Positions 6,320-14,570 of a stretch of DNA of 64,000 nt are shown here, one piece after another. Both the position numbers and the translations under genes were made by a program. The notes under the pieces were generated by a model. It worked only from the letters and a program-made list of their open reading frames with translations, was not told the origin of the DNA and did no database searches. Each line of letters starts with the position of its first letter. Position 1 is the stretch's first letter. Source of the DNA: an uncultured Prevotellaceae bacterium (lineage in GTDB: Bacteria; Bacteroidota; Bacteroidia; Bacteroidales; Bacteroidaceae); contig CACYJV010000004.1 in the NCBI GenBank assembly GCA_902774815.1, forward strand, positions 57,172 through 121,171. The letters run 5' to 3'.

Positions 6320-9300
6320 TCAATTCACGTACACTTTCTTTACCTTGCCGTTACGCATGCGCACGATGTTGATGCCGCGCCCAAGCTGCTGGCGCTCGAT
6401 GCCGTTCACGTCGTAGATGCGGTCAATGCTCCCGTCGTCGGCTCCACCAGTCTGGATGCCCTCGATGGCGGTGGCGTCGAACTCCACAATCTGTTTGAAA
6501 TTTTTCCAGCCGTAGGCTTCACGGTAGGCATCAGCACAGCCCTCAGGCACATGAATCACGCAATTATACTTATTGACATAGAAGAACTGGGATACTCCCT
6601 CACTATAGGCCTCTCCATAATCATTCCTCTTAAAGTAGTCAGCCGGATCCACCACGGGAGGATCCTCGCTGTAGCAATAAATTTTACCCAGGGGATAATC
6701 ATAGTCAAAGAATGCACCATAGTAGATGCTTGTCACAGGGCAGATCCGTCCGCCGATAGTCACCTCTTTCTGTATTGAAAACTCCTTAGCATCCCAGTCG
6801 ACAGCATCACATACTTCTGCCGTGCCATCGTCCTTCAGTCTGTAGCCAATACCATCAATCTCTACATCATAAGGCTCCACGATACGATAGAAATTCCGCC
6901 AACCAGAGGTATTGCGATATGCTCTCTCAGCCCCTTGAGGAACATGAAGAACCAGACGCACCTTGCGCCTCAACCCTTCATCAAATGAATAAGGGAATAC
7001 ATTATCGGAATAATACCCACCATATTCAAAAGGCTCTACTTGATCAATCCAAACATCTTTCAAATGATAATTTTCATTGAAAACACCATCACCCAGCATT
7101 TTCAGAGACTTAGGAAGGTAAATAGTCTTTAATCCACTACTGCGGAATGCCCACGTATCGATAGCCTCAACTCCTTCAGGGACTATTAGCGTTTGGAGGT
7201 TTTGAGTATAAGAAAATGCACTGAGTGGGATGATTTTTAGGCTATGAGAAAGGACCAATTCAGTCATATTAAAACAGTCACTAAAGGCCCCTTCACCCAA
7301 TTCCTCTAATCCTTCAGGCAAAATAACAGACTCCAGTTCGCTACAATGTTTGAATGCCCAATTACCAATTTTCTTCAATGTCTTTGGGAACGTTACTTGG
7401 CGGAGATTGGAACACTCACGGAACGCAGCTCCCCCAATTGTCTGCAGGCCCTCAGGCAGCACCACTGTCTCCAGCTTCTTATCATACATAAACACATTAG
7501 CACCGATTTCCTTCAACGTATTAGGGAACGTTACTTGGCGGAGATTGGAACACTCACGGAACGCAGCTTCCCCAATTGTCTGCAGGCCCTCAGGCAGCAC
7601 CACCGTCTCCAGTTTCTTATCATACATAAACACTTTAGCACCGATTTCCTTCAACGTATTAGGGAACGTTACTTGGCGGAGATTGGAACACTCACGGAAC
7701 GCAGCTTCCCCTATCGACAGCAGGCCCTCAGGCAGCACCACCGTCTCCAGCTCCTTGAACTCTTTGAACACATCAGCGCCGATACTCGTCACCTTGTACT
7801 CGACATCGTTCAGCGTGTATGTGCCCGGCACCACGAGGTTGGCCTCCAATTGGCAGGTATCTGCTTTATAGAGCCTTGCCGTTTTATCCTCATTTAAGAG
7901 ATATGTGTAGATGCCATCTGACACTCTACCCGGGTCGAAGACGTTCTTAAACCTGCACCAATCTGCCTGTCCCATATACAGTTCAGTCAGACCCTTGGGT
8001 ATCGATAGCACGGCATTGCTATACACCTCGGCATCAAAAGCTCCGGTATATCCGTCCGTCGGAATCACAGGACACGAAGCCTTCATCTTTGCATTGACTG
8101 ACTTTATGCCTTTGCAGCCATCGAAAGCACCACCGGAGATACTGGTCAATGATTCCGGCAGCTCGACCGACTCCAAATTAGTGCAATTCCCAAAAGCTTT
8201 ATAGCCAATGTTTTTTATTTGCTCTGGGAAACTGACGGTCCGAATGTTCTTGCAGTTCGTAAATAGGTTGTTGTTAACGGTCTCAACACCTGCAGGTATC
8301 TGCAAGTCGACAATCTCCTGATCGTTTTCATAGAGTGAACTCTCTTGAATATAAAGATCTCCGGCCGTCAGTCGGCAGAACGACGCCAGATCGGCAACAT
8401 GCAGATTGGCACTGCTACTGAAAAACGCAGCCTCCCCAATTCTGGAGAGACTTTTGGGCAGCCAGATGTCTTTCAAATCCTTACAATTATAAAAAGCTAA
8501 ACGGCCAATGGAAGTCAGGCCTTCCGGGAGTTTCAAAGTGCGGATGTTAAATCCCGCATATATGCAATCTGTGATGGAAGTGATGTCGTCGGGCAACTCC
8601 CAGTCGACGATTTCTTCACCGTTGAGCATTAAGTGTAAAGGAATTTCGTTGATGCCATAATGGGTAAAGTCGTGTTGAATCTTCATATGCCAGAATGCTG
8701 ACAAATCCTTCACGTGGACCGATAGTTCGTCCATACCGCAGAAAGCTGCTGCTCCAACTTCTTTCAGCGATGTGGGAAGGTAAACATCTCTAACAAAAAG
8801 ACACTCCCCAAATGCACCCTCACCAACGACCGTGACACCTTCAGGAATCGTCACACTCTTGAGACTCAGACTCCAAGAGAAAGTGAAGTCTTTAATGGTA
8901 TCAACCTCTTCAGGAATGACCAGGTCGGTCAGCAGTTCGTCGTTGAGGTAAAGATAATGCTCTAAAAATAATGGCTCGACCTTAATCTTATCACTATAGC
9001 CATTCACTGCAGCGATGATGCACTTACGGTCAATCTTGCAATAGGCTGCCAGGTCGGTAATATACAGATTCTTGCAGATATTCTCATAAATCTTATATGG
9101 GGTTGGGCTAATGGCCATCGCGTATATCGTCTCGATCGTGCTGGGAAGATGCAGGTCACGGGTGCAGACAACACAACCTTCAGCACCCGAAAAGGCCAGC
9201 GAGTCGATGCCTGCCACTCGATAGCCATTCACCTCGGACGGAATGGTCAGCACCGGGCAGAGTTCGTATGTCGCAGTTTGCACGGTGTCGGCTGCGACAA

Positions 9301-9475
9301 AAGCATGAGTGGCAACGAAGCAACGTTTCTCGGCCTCGCTGTCGACACGGAAGCGCATGTCGATGCCTTCCACGGTCTGGGCTACAAACACGTCGCCATC
9401 GTCGGCAAACGACGTCATCGGAAGCCATGAGGCAACCATCATCAGGGCTGAAATCATCAAAGTCTTTTTCATCAT
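6320..9475 (-). CDS. BspA-like leucine-rich-repeat surface protein
   Basis: A 1051-residue secreted protein. It has a signal peptide of about 25 residues, then many LRR_5 (BspA/TpLRR) repeats of the form LPEGLxxIGxxAFxxCxxL from about residue 180 to 800, and a C-terminal tail with YDVNGIERQ, GRGINIVRM and KVKKVYVN like the sorting tails of Prevotella surface proteins. Family members act in adhesion at the cell surface; no ligand can be predicted. Three 46-residue blocks near the middle are almost identical (DNA 7391-7756). A second tail region includes GWKNF and GWRNF segments typical of these proteins. The promoter is at 9502-9533. Confidence 0.9.
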   Translation of the reverse strand: MMKKTLMISALMMVASWLPMTSFADDGDVFVAQTVEGIDMRFRVDSEAEKRCFVATHAFVAADTVQTATYELCPVLTIPSEVNGYRVAGIDSLAFSGAEGCVVCTRDLHLPSTIETIYAMAISPTPYKIYENICKNLYITDLAAYCKIDRKCIIAAVNGYSDKIKVEPLFLEHYLYLNDELLTDLVIPEEVDTIKDFTFSWSLSLKSVTIPEGVTVVGEGAFGECLFVRDVYLPTSLKEVGAAAFCGMDELSVHVKDLSAFWHMKIQHDFTHYGINEIPLHLMLNGEEIVDWELPDDITSITDCIYAGFNIRTLKLPEGLTSIGRLAFYNCKDLKDIWLPKSLSRIGEAAFFSSSANLHVADLASFCRLTAGDLYIQESSLYENDQEIVDLQIPAGVETVNNNLFTNCKNIRTVSFPEQIKNIGYKAFGNCTNLESVELPESLTSISGGAFDGCKGIKSVNAKMKASCPVIPTDGYTGAFDAEVYSNAVLSIPKGLTELYMGQADWCRFKNVFDPGRVSDGIYTYLLNEDKTARLYKADTCQLEANLVVPGTYTLNDVEYKVTSIGADVFKEFKELETVVLPEGLLSIGEAAFRECSNLRQVTFPNTLKEIGAKVFMYDKKLETVVLPEGLQTIGEAAFRECSNLRQVTFPNTLKEIGANVFMYDKKLETVVLPEGLQTIGGAAFRECSNLRQVTFPKTLKKIGNWAFKHCSELESVILPEGLEELGEGAFSDCFNMTELVLSHSLKIIPLSAFSYTQNLQTLIVPEGVEAIDTWAFRSSGLKTIYLPKSLKMLGDGVFNENYHLKDVWIDQVEPFEYGGYYSDNVFPYSFDEGLRRKVRLVLHVPQGAERAYRNTSGWRNFYRIVEPYDVEIDGIGYRLKDDGTAEVCDAVDWDAKEFSIQKEVTIGGRICPVTSIYYGAFFDYDYPLGKIYCYSEDPPVVDPADYFKRNDYGEAYSEGVSQFFYVNKYNCVIHVPEGCADAYREAYGWKNFKQIVEFDATAIEGIQTGGADDGSIDRIYDVNGIERQQLGRGINIVRMRNGKVKKVYVN
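7391..7756. repeat. Three near-identical 138-bp repeats in the BspA-like gene
   Basis: The marker CGTTACTTGG recurs at 7391, 7529 and 7667, exactly 138 bp apart, and the sequence between copies is nearly identical at DNA level. Each copy encodes 46 residues (two LRR units). Such identity implies recent duplication or gene conversion, and copy number could change by recombination without shifting the frame. Confidence 0.9.
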
Positions 9476-9501
9476 GATTCAAAGTTTTTAGTTATCTGCC
9501 G

Positions 9502-9533
9502 CAAAGATAGAAAAAAGCATCAATAAATGCAAG
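9502..9533 (-). promoter_or_regulatory. Promoter of the BspA-like gene, duplicated at 12785-12816
   Basis: The minus strand carries TATCTTTG (9502-9509) with a TTG-type -33 element about 20 bp upstream. The 65 bp from the -7 element upstream is closely matched at 12785-12846, including the ATGCAAGAAAA and TGTGCATTT blocks, so the two loci share a duplicated promoter. Confidence 0.7.
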
Positions 9534-9574
9534 AAAAAGAGTGTGCAAAAACTGTGCATTTGATTTTATCGTAG

Positions 9575-9617
9575 GGGCAGACGCCCGTGTCTGCCCTTCA
9601 AAACGCCCGTGTCTGCC
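9575..9617. repeat. GGGCAGAC hairpin with a repeated half
   Basis: GGGCAGAC (9575-9582) and GTCTGCCC (9589-9596) form a perfect 8-bp stem with a 6-nt loop. The sequence ACGCCCGTGTCTGCCC then recurs at 9602-9617. It lies just downstream of the sorting-tail gene and may end its transcript, although no T-tract follows. Confidence 0.6.
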
Positions 9618-9662
9618 CGCCTCCATGCCATCTGCCTCCTTAGAAACGACTTCTCCTGCAGA

Positions 9663-11027
9663 CTACTTCACCACGAACTTCCGCCCGTTCTGGATGTACA
9701 CGCCCTTCGGCAATTTACGATTTACGGATTTACGATTTTCGATTATTCTTCCGCTAAGGTCGTAGATGGCTGCATTGCATGTCGGTTTATACTGTTTAGG
9801 CAAATCTACGTCCAATATGTCCTCCTTCGGAAGAATGTGGGCATCAAACTTGACCTCTTCATTAACAGTGCAGAGCATCAGCCTATAGATGGCACCTGTC
9901 CTATTCCCCAAAATGGGGAACAACAGCCCACGAAGGCTTCCCAGCCCTTCAACCATCTCTCCTTCAGAGGTTACGTGCAGATGGTAATACTCGTTGTCGT
10001 ATGAGACGTAAGCATCTCCATATTTCAATAAGTCGCCGGAATTCCAAATGGTTTTGATTTCGTTGTCGAACATGATGGTCAGGATATTACCAAACGGCAT
10101 GTTGAAATCGTAGAGAAGATGTGCATCTTTTCTCCCATCTTCAATAAACCATACTTTCCTATCCTCCTCGTATATACCCCCGAAATATTCCACTTTGCCA
10201 CTTCGCCGGTGATTGTTGGCATACAGCTTACAACATTGTCGGCCATTGATAACAGTGTCACCACTCGTGAAATACTGGTAGGTCCAAGCGGGTATATCAA
10301 CATCGCCAGGAAAACTGCCACAATACCATACTTTATGGTCTTCTATCGTAGGTCTGTAGGTGTAGGTGCCGACACGTTCCATATCGAAATCAGCAGTGAA
10401 AAAAGTGTACTGGTCGTCAGTAAATGACAGAAACCTGAGGCTGTCGCCCATTGCTAATGACTTCAATCCATCAACTACTGCTAATCCTGTTTTCAAGGAC
10501 CCTATTCCGGAAATCCAGATGTCGCAAGGCTCTGTCTCGTCATCCACATATAAATAATAGCGGTCCCGTAGTTGACCGTTGACATTGACAAGGTCGGCCA
10601 TACGGATGTCGCCTTGAGCCTGGACAATACCATTTCCCCAATACGTGGAATGGCTACCCATATCCATATCAAATGCAAAGATGCAATTCTCTTTCATGCC
10701 CTCTTCCATGTCATAAGAGAATGTCCTATAGGCAGTCTCTCCGAGCAGATATCTGACGATGGTGTCTTCTGGCGTTTCATAAGCAAGTTTGTAGCGATGA
10801 CGGCTATAACCTTGAAGTGTGACCACCGTGTCTCCTATTATACGCAGCGACACCTTTTCCGAGTTGCCGTCTGCCTTAATCCGTTCATAGTTCCAGCAAT
10901 GGCCTGTCTCCAGCATTTTCTGAATATGCAGACCGTACCCTATATTACTAGCCAACACAGAGTGGCTACAGAATACTGACAGAAGCAACAGTAGGTATAT
11001 AACGATTCTTTTTACGATTGTTTTCAT
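9663..11027 (-). CDS. Secreted protein with a C-terminal sorting tail, function unknown
   Basis: A 454-residue protein with a clear N-terminal signal peptide (cut near residue 27). The body contains no catalytic domain that I recognise; it is rich in aromatic and acidic residues and includes repeated YDF/WYCG segments suggestive of beta structure. The last 40 residues read AAIYDLSGRIIEN, then KLPKGVYIQNGRKFVVK, the usual type IX sorting signal, which exports proteins across the outer membrane. Between these two parts lies an extra RKSVNRK-type segment encoded by a 7-bp tandem repeat (9712-9747). It lies between the BspA-like gene and the barrel operon, on the same strand as both. Confidence 0.8.
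   Translation of the reverse strand: MKTIVKRIVIYLLLLLSVFCSHSVLASNIGYGLHIQKMLETGHCWNYERIKADGNSEKVSLRIIGDTVVTLQGYSRHRYKLAYETPEDTIVRYLLGETAYRTFSYDMEEGMKENCIFAFDMDMGSHSTYWGNGIVQAQGDIRMADLVNVNGQLRDRYYLYVDDETEPCDIWISGIGSLKTGLAVVDGLKSLAMGDSLRFLSFTDDQYTFFTADFDMERVGTYTYRPTIEDHKVWYCGSFPGDVDIPAWTYQYFTSGDTVINGRQCCKLYANNHRRSGKVEYFGGIYEEDRKVWFIEDGRKDAHLLYDFNMPFGNILTIMFDNEIKTIWNSGDLLKYGDAYVSYDNEYYHLHVTSEGEMVEGLGSLRGLLFPILGNRTGAIYRLMLCTVNEEVKFDAHILPKEDILDVDLPKQYKPTCNAAIYDLSGRIIENRKSVNRKLPKGVYIQNGRKFVVK
9712..9747. repeat. Heptad repeat inside the sorting-tail coding region
   Basis: About five 7-bp units of the TTTACGA type with one 1-bp slip. The same TTACGAT-type repeat lies between ftsZ and ftsA at 16631-16660. 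Here it is read in frame within the C-terminal sorting tail. Confidence 0.7.
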
Positions 11028-11249
11028 GTTATGCAGAAGATTGTATGAGCGTTTTCTCTTCTCTAATACTTTGACAAGAGCAAAAAAGAAATATTAAAAT
11101 TACAACTTTTCTCACTTTCTGACGTAGTGTATGCTTAGTGTATGTTCAGTGCATGTATGAAACGAAGCAAAAGCCTTCATTTGCAGGCACTTCCAACGCT
11201 TTTAGTGTACCCTCTCTGAAATTTCTTTCAAAAAAAACAATTAACTTTG

Positions 11250-11981
11250 TTACCTCGTTACCTTGAATTTATAGCCCAGCGTCAACATGAAGGCACGGTT
11301 GCGCATGTGGCCGACATCCTCCTTGGAGATATTCGCCAGACCAAACACGTAGCGGGCGTCCAGCGAGAGGTTCTTCCAATCGTAGCCAATACCGACGGGA
11401 ATGCCAACATCGAACTTGTTTACCTCGTCACCGAGGTCGCCATCCACATTTCCACTCTGAAGACTGACTATCGGATAATTGCTGCCGAGTTCGAAATCAT
11501 CCCTTTGTGACGTCGTTGCCACAGAGCCTATTGCTATATATCCCTTGACATGGCTGCGGACGCAGTAGCCAAGTTGCAGGCCTGTGCGCAGCGACAACCC
11601 CTGCCATGGATGGAATGCCACCGTCAATGGCACTACCAGGTAGTCAAGGCTATATGTCAAGCTACTTTTCTCGAAGATAACCACACCCAGCCTTGATTTC
11701 TGCCCAGAAATCAAGGCTTCGCTTCTGTCTAAGCTGAAGTCGCGGGCACCCAGTTGCGTGTAGTTCACACCTGCTTCAAACGACCACAAGGGGCTGAGCC
11801 CATACTCCAGGTTGAAGCCGCCCGTCAGCCCCACCTTGTCGGTGGCTCCGCCGGCACCGCTGCCGGTGAACGTGGCGATGGTCATTCCTACTCGCGGCTC
11901 TATTGTCAGCCGTCCTTTCTCTTGTGCGTTGCTGCCCAATGCCACCAGCATCAGCGCAGCGGATAATAGTATTATCTTCAT
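11250..11981 (-). CDS. Outer-membrane beta-barrel protein (PorT-like family)
   Basis: A 243-residue protein with a signal peptide ending at SNAQ (about residue 20), followed by alternating hydrophobic strands and a C-terminal aromatic strand (MLTLGYKFKVTR), as in the small outer-membrane beta-barrels of Bacteroidetes. I place the start at 11981 because its ATG overlaps the TGA of the upstream lipoprotein gene (ATGA), which indicates translational coupling, and because the signal peptide then starts directly. A 3' fragment of a paralogue is at 5993-6271. The role is unknown; such proteins often accompany surface-protein operons. Confidence 0.8.
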   Translation of the reverse strand: MKIILLSAALMLVALGSNAQEKGRLTIEPRVGMTIATFTGSGAGGATDKVGLTGGFNLEYGLSPLWSFEAGVNYTQLGARDFSLDRSEALISGQKSRLGVVIFEKSSLTYSLDYLVVPLTVAFHPWQGLSLRTGLQLGYCVRSHVKGYIAIGSVATTSQRDDFELGSNYPIVSLQSGNVDGDLGDEVNKFDVGIPVGIGYDWKNLSLDARYVFGLANISKEDVGHMRNRAFMLTLGYKFKVTR

Positions 11982-12676
11982 AGGTTGTTTCCTTTTTGTT
12001 TTTGCTCTTTTAAGTATTTTTCCCATAGCTCTCTTTTTTCCCACATCCATTTCAATTTTCTGTACCTCATATCAGAAAATGGCAGATGGTCTGATTTAAC
12101 AAAATGATATCTTCTTGGGCTAGATAATACCCCTATCGTGTCATGCATTTCTTTCAACACTTCCTCATGAATCATGCTGATATAATAGACCATTTCAATG
12201 GTATCGCTATCTATCAGCCTATATTTACTCTTGGTCAGCATCCAATAGAAATATAGGGGCTTAATTACAAAATAATATGGTTCATATCGGTTTGCTTCTA
12301 TGATGTCACCATGTTTAGTATAAACTCCAAAATCCCATTTCCATTGATTGTTTTTTTTGCTATATCCATAGTATTCATATAGATTGTCCCAATTAACGTC
12401 TTGTGTTCCAACATGATGGTACCTCAAATAATTGCACGAGGTCATATAGCCGCCATCCTCAAAGAAAAAGAGTAATTCTTCGGGGCTATTCTCTAAGTCC
12501 TCTGCAATATAATAACCATCTGTTCTAATTCCATCATGACGGAACTGCTCTGGATCCTGATACTTTATATCAGAGATAGTTTTTATATAATTTCCAAATG
12601 AGCAAGATATCAACATTGTACTTGTTACCAAGCCAAATATGAAAAACCTAGTATAGTGATATTTTAAAAATTCCAT
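11978..12676 (-). CDS. Putative lipoprotein, function unknown
   Basis: A 232-residue protein with an N-terminal hydrophobic segment ending in LISC, a fair lipobox, so it is probably anchored to a membrane facing the periplasm. The rest is rich in Tyr, Trp and charged residues, with no family that I recognise; the C-terminus is lysine-rich. The gene overlaps the beta-barrel gene by 4 bp and is likely translated with it. It is markedly more A/T-rich than the neighbouring housekeeping genes, as is common for accessory genes. The duplicated promoter lies about 110 bp upstream. Confidence 0.65.
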   Translation of the reverse strand: MEFLKYHYTRFFIFGLVTSTMLISCSFGNYIKTISDIKYQDPEQFRHDGIRTDGYYIAEDLENSPEELLFFFEDGGYMTSCNYLRYHHVGTQDVNWDNLYEYYGYSKKNNQWKWDFGVYTKHGDIIEANRYEPYYFVIKPLYFYWMLTKSKYRLIDSDTIEMVYYISMIHEEVLKEMHDTIGVLSSPRRYHFVKSDHLPFSDMRYRKLKWMWEKRELWEKYLKEQKQKGNNL

Positions 12677-12784
12677 AGTGTCAACGGATTATTATAACCA
12701 AAGTAAGAAAACATTCCAACTCTCATTTTGTCAATATCAGCTGTACTTTCGTCATACGGTCATATTATTATGTTATCAGCGCCG

Positions 12785-12816
12785 CAAAGATAATAAAATC
12801 CATCAAAAAATGCAAG
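12785..12816 (-). promoter_or_regulatory. Promoter of the lipoprotein / barrel operon
   Basis: TATCTTTG on the minus strand at 12785-12792 with a TTG-type -33 element about 20 bp upstream, a duplicate of the BspA promoter. The leader then runs through GTATGACGAAAG (about 12750-12762), which at the other locus lies after the BspA stop codon rather than before a gene. Confidence 0.65.
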
Positions 12817-12857
12817 AAAATCAATGTGCAAAAAATGTGCATTTTACAAACGGCTGA

Positions 12858-14543
12858 TTATAAGACGGTTACAAGGGCGTCCCAATCGCTTGGTTTTCCG
12901 CTTTTCTTCATGGCTTTCTCGTAAAGACGGCGGCGCGAGGACGTCACAGACTCACGGCTGTGGGCTGTCAGCAGGGCTATATCGGACGGTTTCACCCCGA
13001 TTTTCAGCAACAGGCAGACGTGGTACTCATGGGCGTTCATGGCGGTCAGCGACGTCAGCTTCGACCGGAAGTTCGGATAGACGGCGTTCACCATCTGGTG
13101 GAGCTGCTCCCACTCGTCGTCGTTCAGCGCCACGTCGTCAGTGCTCCGCAGGTGCGACTGGATGGCGGCATAGACGGGTGAGCCGAAAACCTGCTCACGC
13201 TCCGACTGCTTCTGCTGCTCTGTCTTCTGCTCGTAGGCGTAGCGCAGCAACTCGGTCTTGCCCATGCTGGACTGCACAAGCTGCCGACGATATCGGTGGC
13301 GGAGCACCACGATGCCAGCCAGCAGCAGCATGACGACCACGGCCAGTGACGACAGCAGCAGGTAGTGACGCAGCCGGTCGTTCTTCTCCTTCAGCTCGTG
13401 CGCCTCACGCTCGTGCTTCTGGTAGTTATAGGCGGCGTGCATACGGGCAACGGTCTCGGCATTGTCCATCTTGCGGATAGAGTCCTCCAGAATATTATAT
13501 TGGACTATGTGCCGGTAAGATTCCAGATTATTACCTTTTACTCTGTAATAATCAGCAAGTTCTTTATGTGCAAAACTTTTTCCTGCAAGATTTCCATATT
13601 CGAGAAGTTTACTATAACAATAAAGAGCTGAGTCTGTGTTGTTCTCTTGCTTATAGATTTTGGAGGCGACACAGTATGTAGACGTAAGATCCAAGGTGTC
13701 TATATGCTTCAAAGCAGGAATAATATAGGATTTTGCCAGTTGAAAGTTATTAAGCCTGATGTATGAACTCGCTAATTGGGTCTGCAACTGCCTTACCATC
13801 TCCACATTATCAGAACTCTTGGCCAAGCCAAGTGATAGTTGATAATAAACAAGGCTGCTGTCGATGATACCTATCTGTTTGTATTGCTCAGCGATATCCC
13901 TGTGGTTGTAAATAATGTCCAAAGTATCCTTGCAAAGGGTAGCCCAGCGGTTTGCTTCCTCCATGCTTGAAATGGCCTCTCTATATAAATCCTGATAGAT
14001 AAAAAGTGTTCCGATGAAGCTGTGCAGCAGGCCTCGCTGCTTAGCGAGGCGGCGAGTCTCCTCATTTTCAATTTTCCATTCTCCATTTTCAATTTGCCCG
14101 ACGGGCATCACGTCAAGGGCACGCTGGTAGTAGTCGAGGGCTTGCGGGGCGTCGCCGAGGTCGGAGTAGATACGGCCGGCATAGAGGTAGGGCAATGCAG
14201 GACCGGTGCTGCCCAGCAGGCGTGGCAGCACGCGCGGATGGCGCTCGAAGTAGTCGATGAGCTGCAGGATGGTGTCGCGGTAGTGGGTAACGGGGCGGTA
14301 GAGCTTGTCGTCGATCTTGATACGCAACAGCTCCCAAACTTCCTTCTCCCCTCCCTTAGGGAGGGGCTGGGGGTAGGCTTCAGGATGTCGGCAGAGTCGG
14401 GATTGACGTCGGCAATGGAGTCTATCAAAGCCAACTGCGTTGCAACCGCATCGTTTCCCCCTCCCCTTTGGGGGAGGGAAGGGGTGGGGCCACATGCTGC
14501 AAGCAGGAGCGTAAAGGCTATATATAATAAGGTGTCGCTTCAT
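12858..14543 (-). CDS. TPR membrane regulator with C-terminal HTH and frameshifted 5' end
   Basis: A 561-residue frame. From about residue 70 it reads as a normal Bacteroidetes regulator: TPR repeats (about 100-370), a coiled coil, one membrane segment (LLLSSLAVVVMLLLAGIVV, about 398-418), and a C-terminal LuxR-like helix-turn-helix (MNAHEYHVCLLLKIGVKPSDIALLTAHS). The first 70 residues are abnormal. Another frame of the same DNA encodes a perfect lipoprotein signal (IAFTLLLAACG) and a sensible linker up to about 14380, but has no start codon. A 2-bp loss in the TATATA tract near 14520, together with insertion of a palindromic repeat at 14345-14380, would explain this. A third repeat (14061-14095) is read in frame. 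Either the protein is expressed with a garbled N-terminus or the gene is inactive. Confidence 0.7.
   Translation of the reverse strand: MKRHLIIYSLYAPACSMWPHPFPPPKGRGKRCGCNAVGFDRLHCRRQSRLCRHPEAYPQPLPKGGEKEVWELLRIKIDDKLYRPVTHYRDTILQLIDYFERHPRVLPRLLGSTGPALPYLYAGRIYSDLGDAPQALDYYQRALDVMPVGQIENGEWKIENEETRRLAKQRGLLHSFIGTLFIYQDLYREAISSMEEANRWATLCKDTLDIIYNHRDIAEQYKQIGIIDSSLVYYQLSLGLAKSSDNVEMVRQLQTQLASSYIRLNNFQLAKSYIIPALKHIDTLDLTSTYCVASKIYKQENNTDSALYCYSKLLEYGNLAGKSFAHKELADYYRVKGNNLESYRHIVQYNILEDSIRKMDNAETVARMHAAYNYQKHEREAHELKEKNDRLRHYLLLSSLAVVVMLLLAGIVVLRHRYRRQLVQSSMGKTELLRYAYEQKTEQQKQSEREQVFGSPVYAAIQSHLRSTDDVALNDDEWEQLHQMVNAVYPNFRSKLTSLTAMNAHEYHVCLLLKIGVKPSDIALLTAHSRESVTSSRRRLYEKAMKKSGKPSDWDALVTVL
14061..14095. 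repeat. Five heptads inside the TPR regulator gene
   Basis: Five consecutive 7-bp units (CTCATTT, TCAATTT, TCCATTC, TCCATTT, TCAATTT) with no indel between them. They are translated on the minus strand as the polar segment QIENGEWKIENEE between two TPR-like helices. Confidence 0.85.
14345..14491. repeat. Two palindromic CCCTCCC/GGGAGGG elements in the 5' end of the TPR regulator
   Basis: Copies at 14345-14380 and 14456-14491 lie in the same orientation. Each holds a palindrome like CCCTCCCTTAGGGAGGGG followed by a G-rich tail (CTGGGGGTAGG and AAGGGGTGGGG). Both match the arms of the perfect inverted repeat at 1252-1360. In the current frame they encode FPPPKGRGK and PQPLPKGGEK. Confidence 0.85.
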
Positions 14544-14570
14544 GATTATTCTATAATGGTGGAGATGCCG

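Noticed and set aside
7346-7897. Repetitive plus-strand frames antisense to the BspA-like gene
   Set aside because: They mirror the 138-bp repeats of the gene on the other strand; the minus-strand product has a signal peptide and known repeats.
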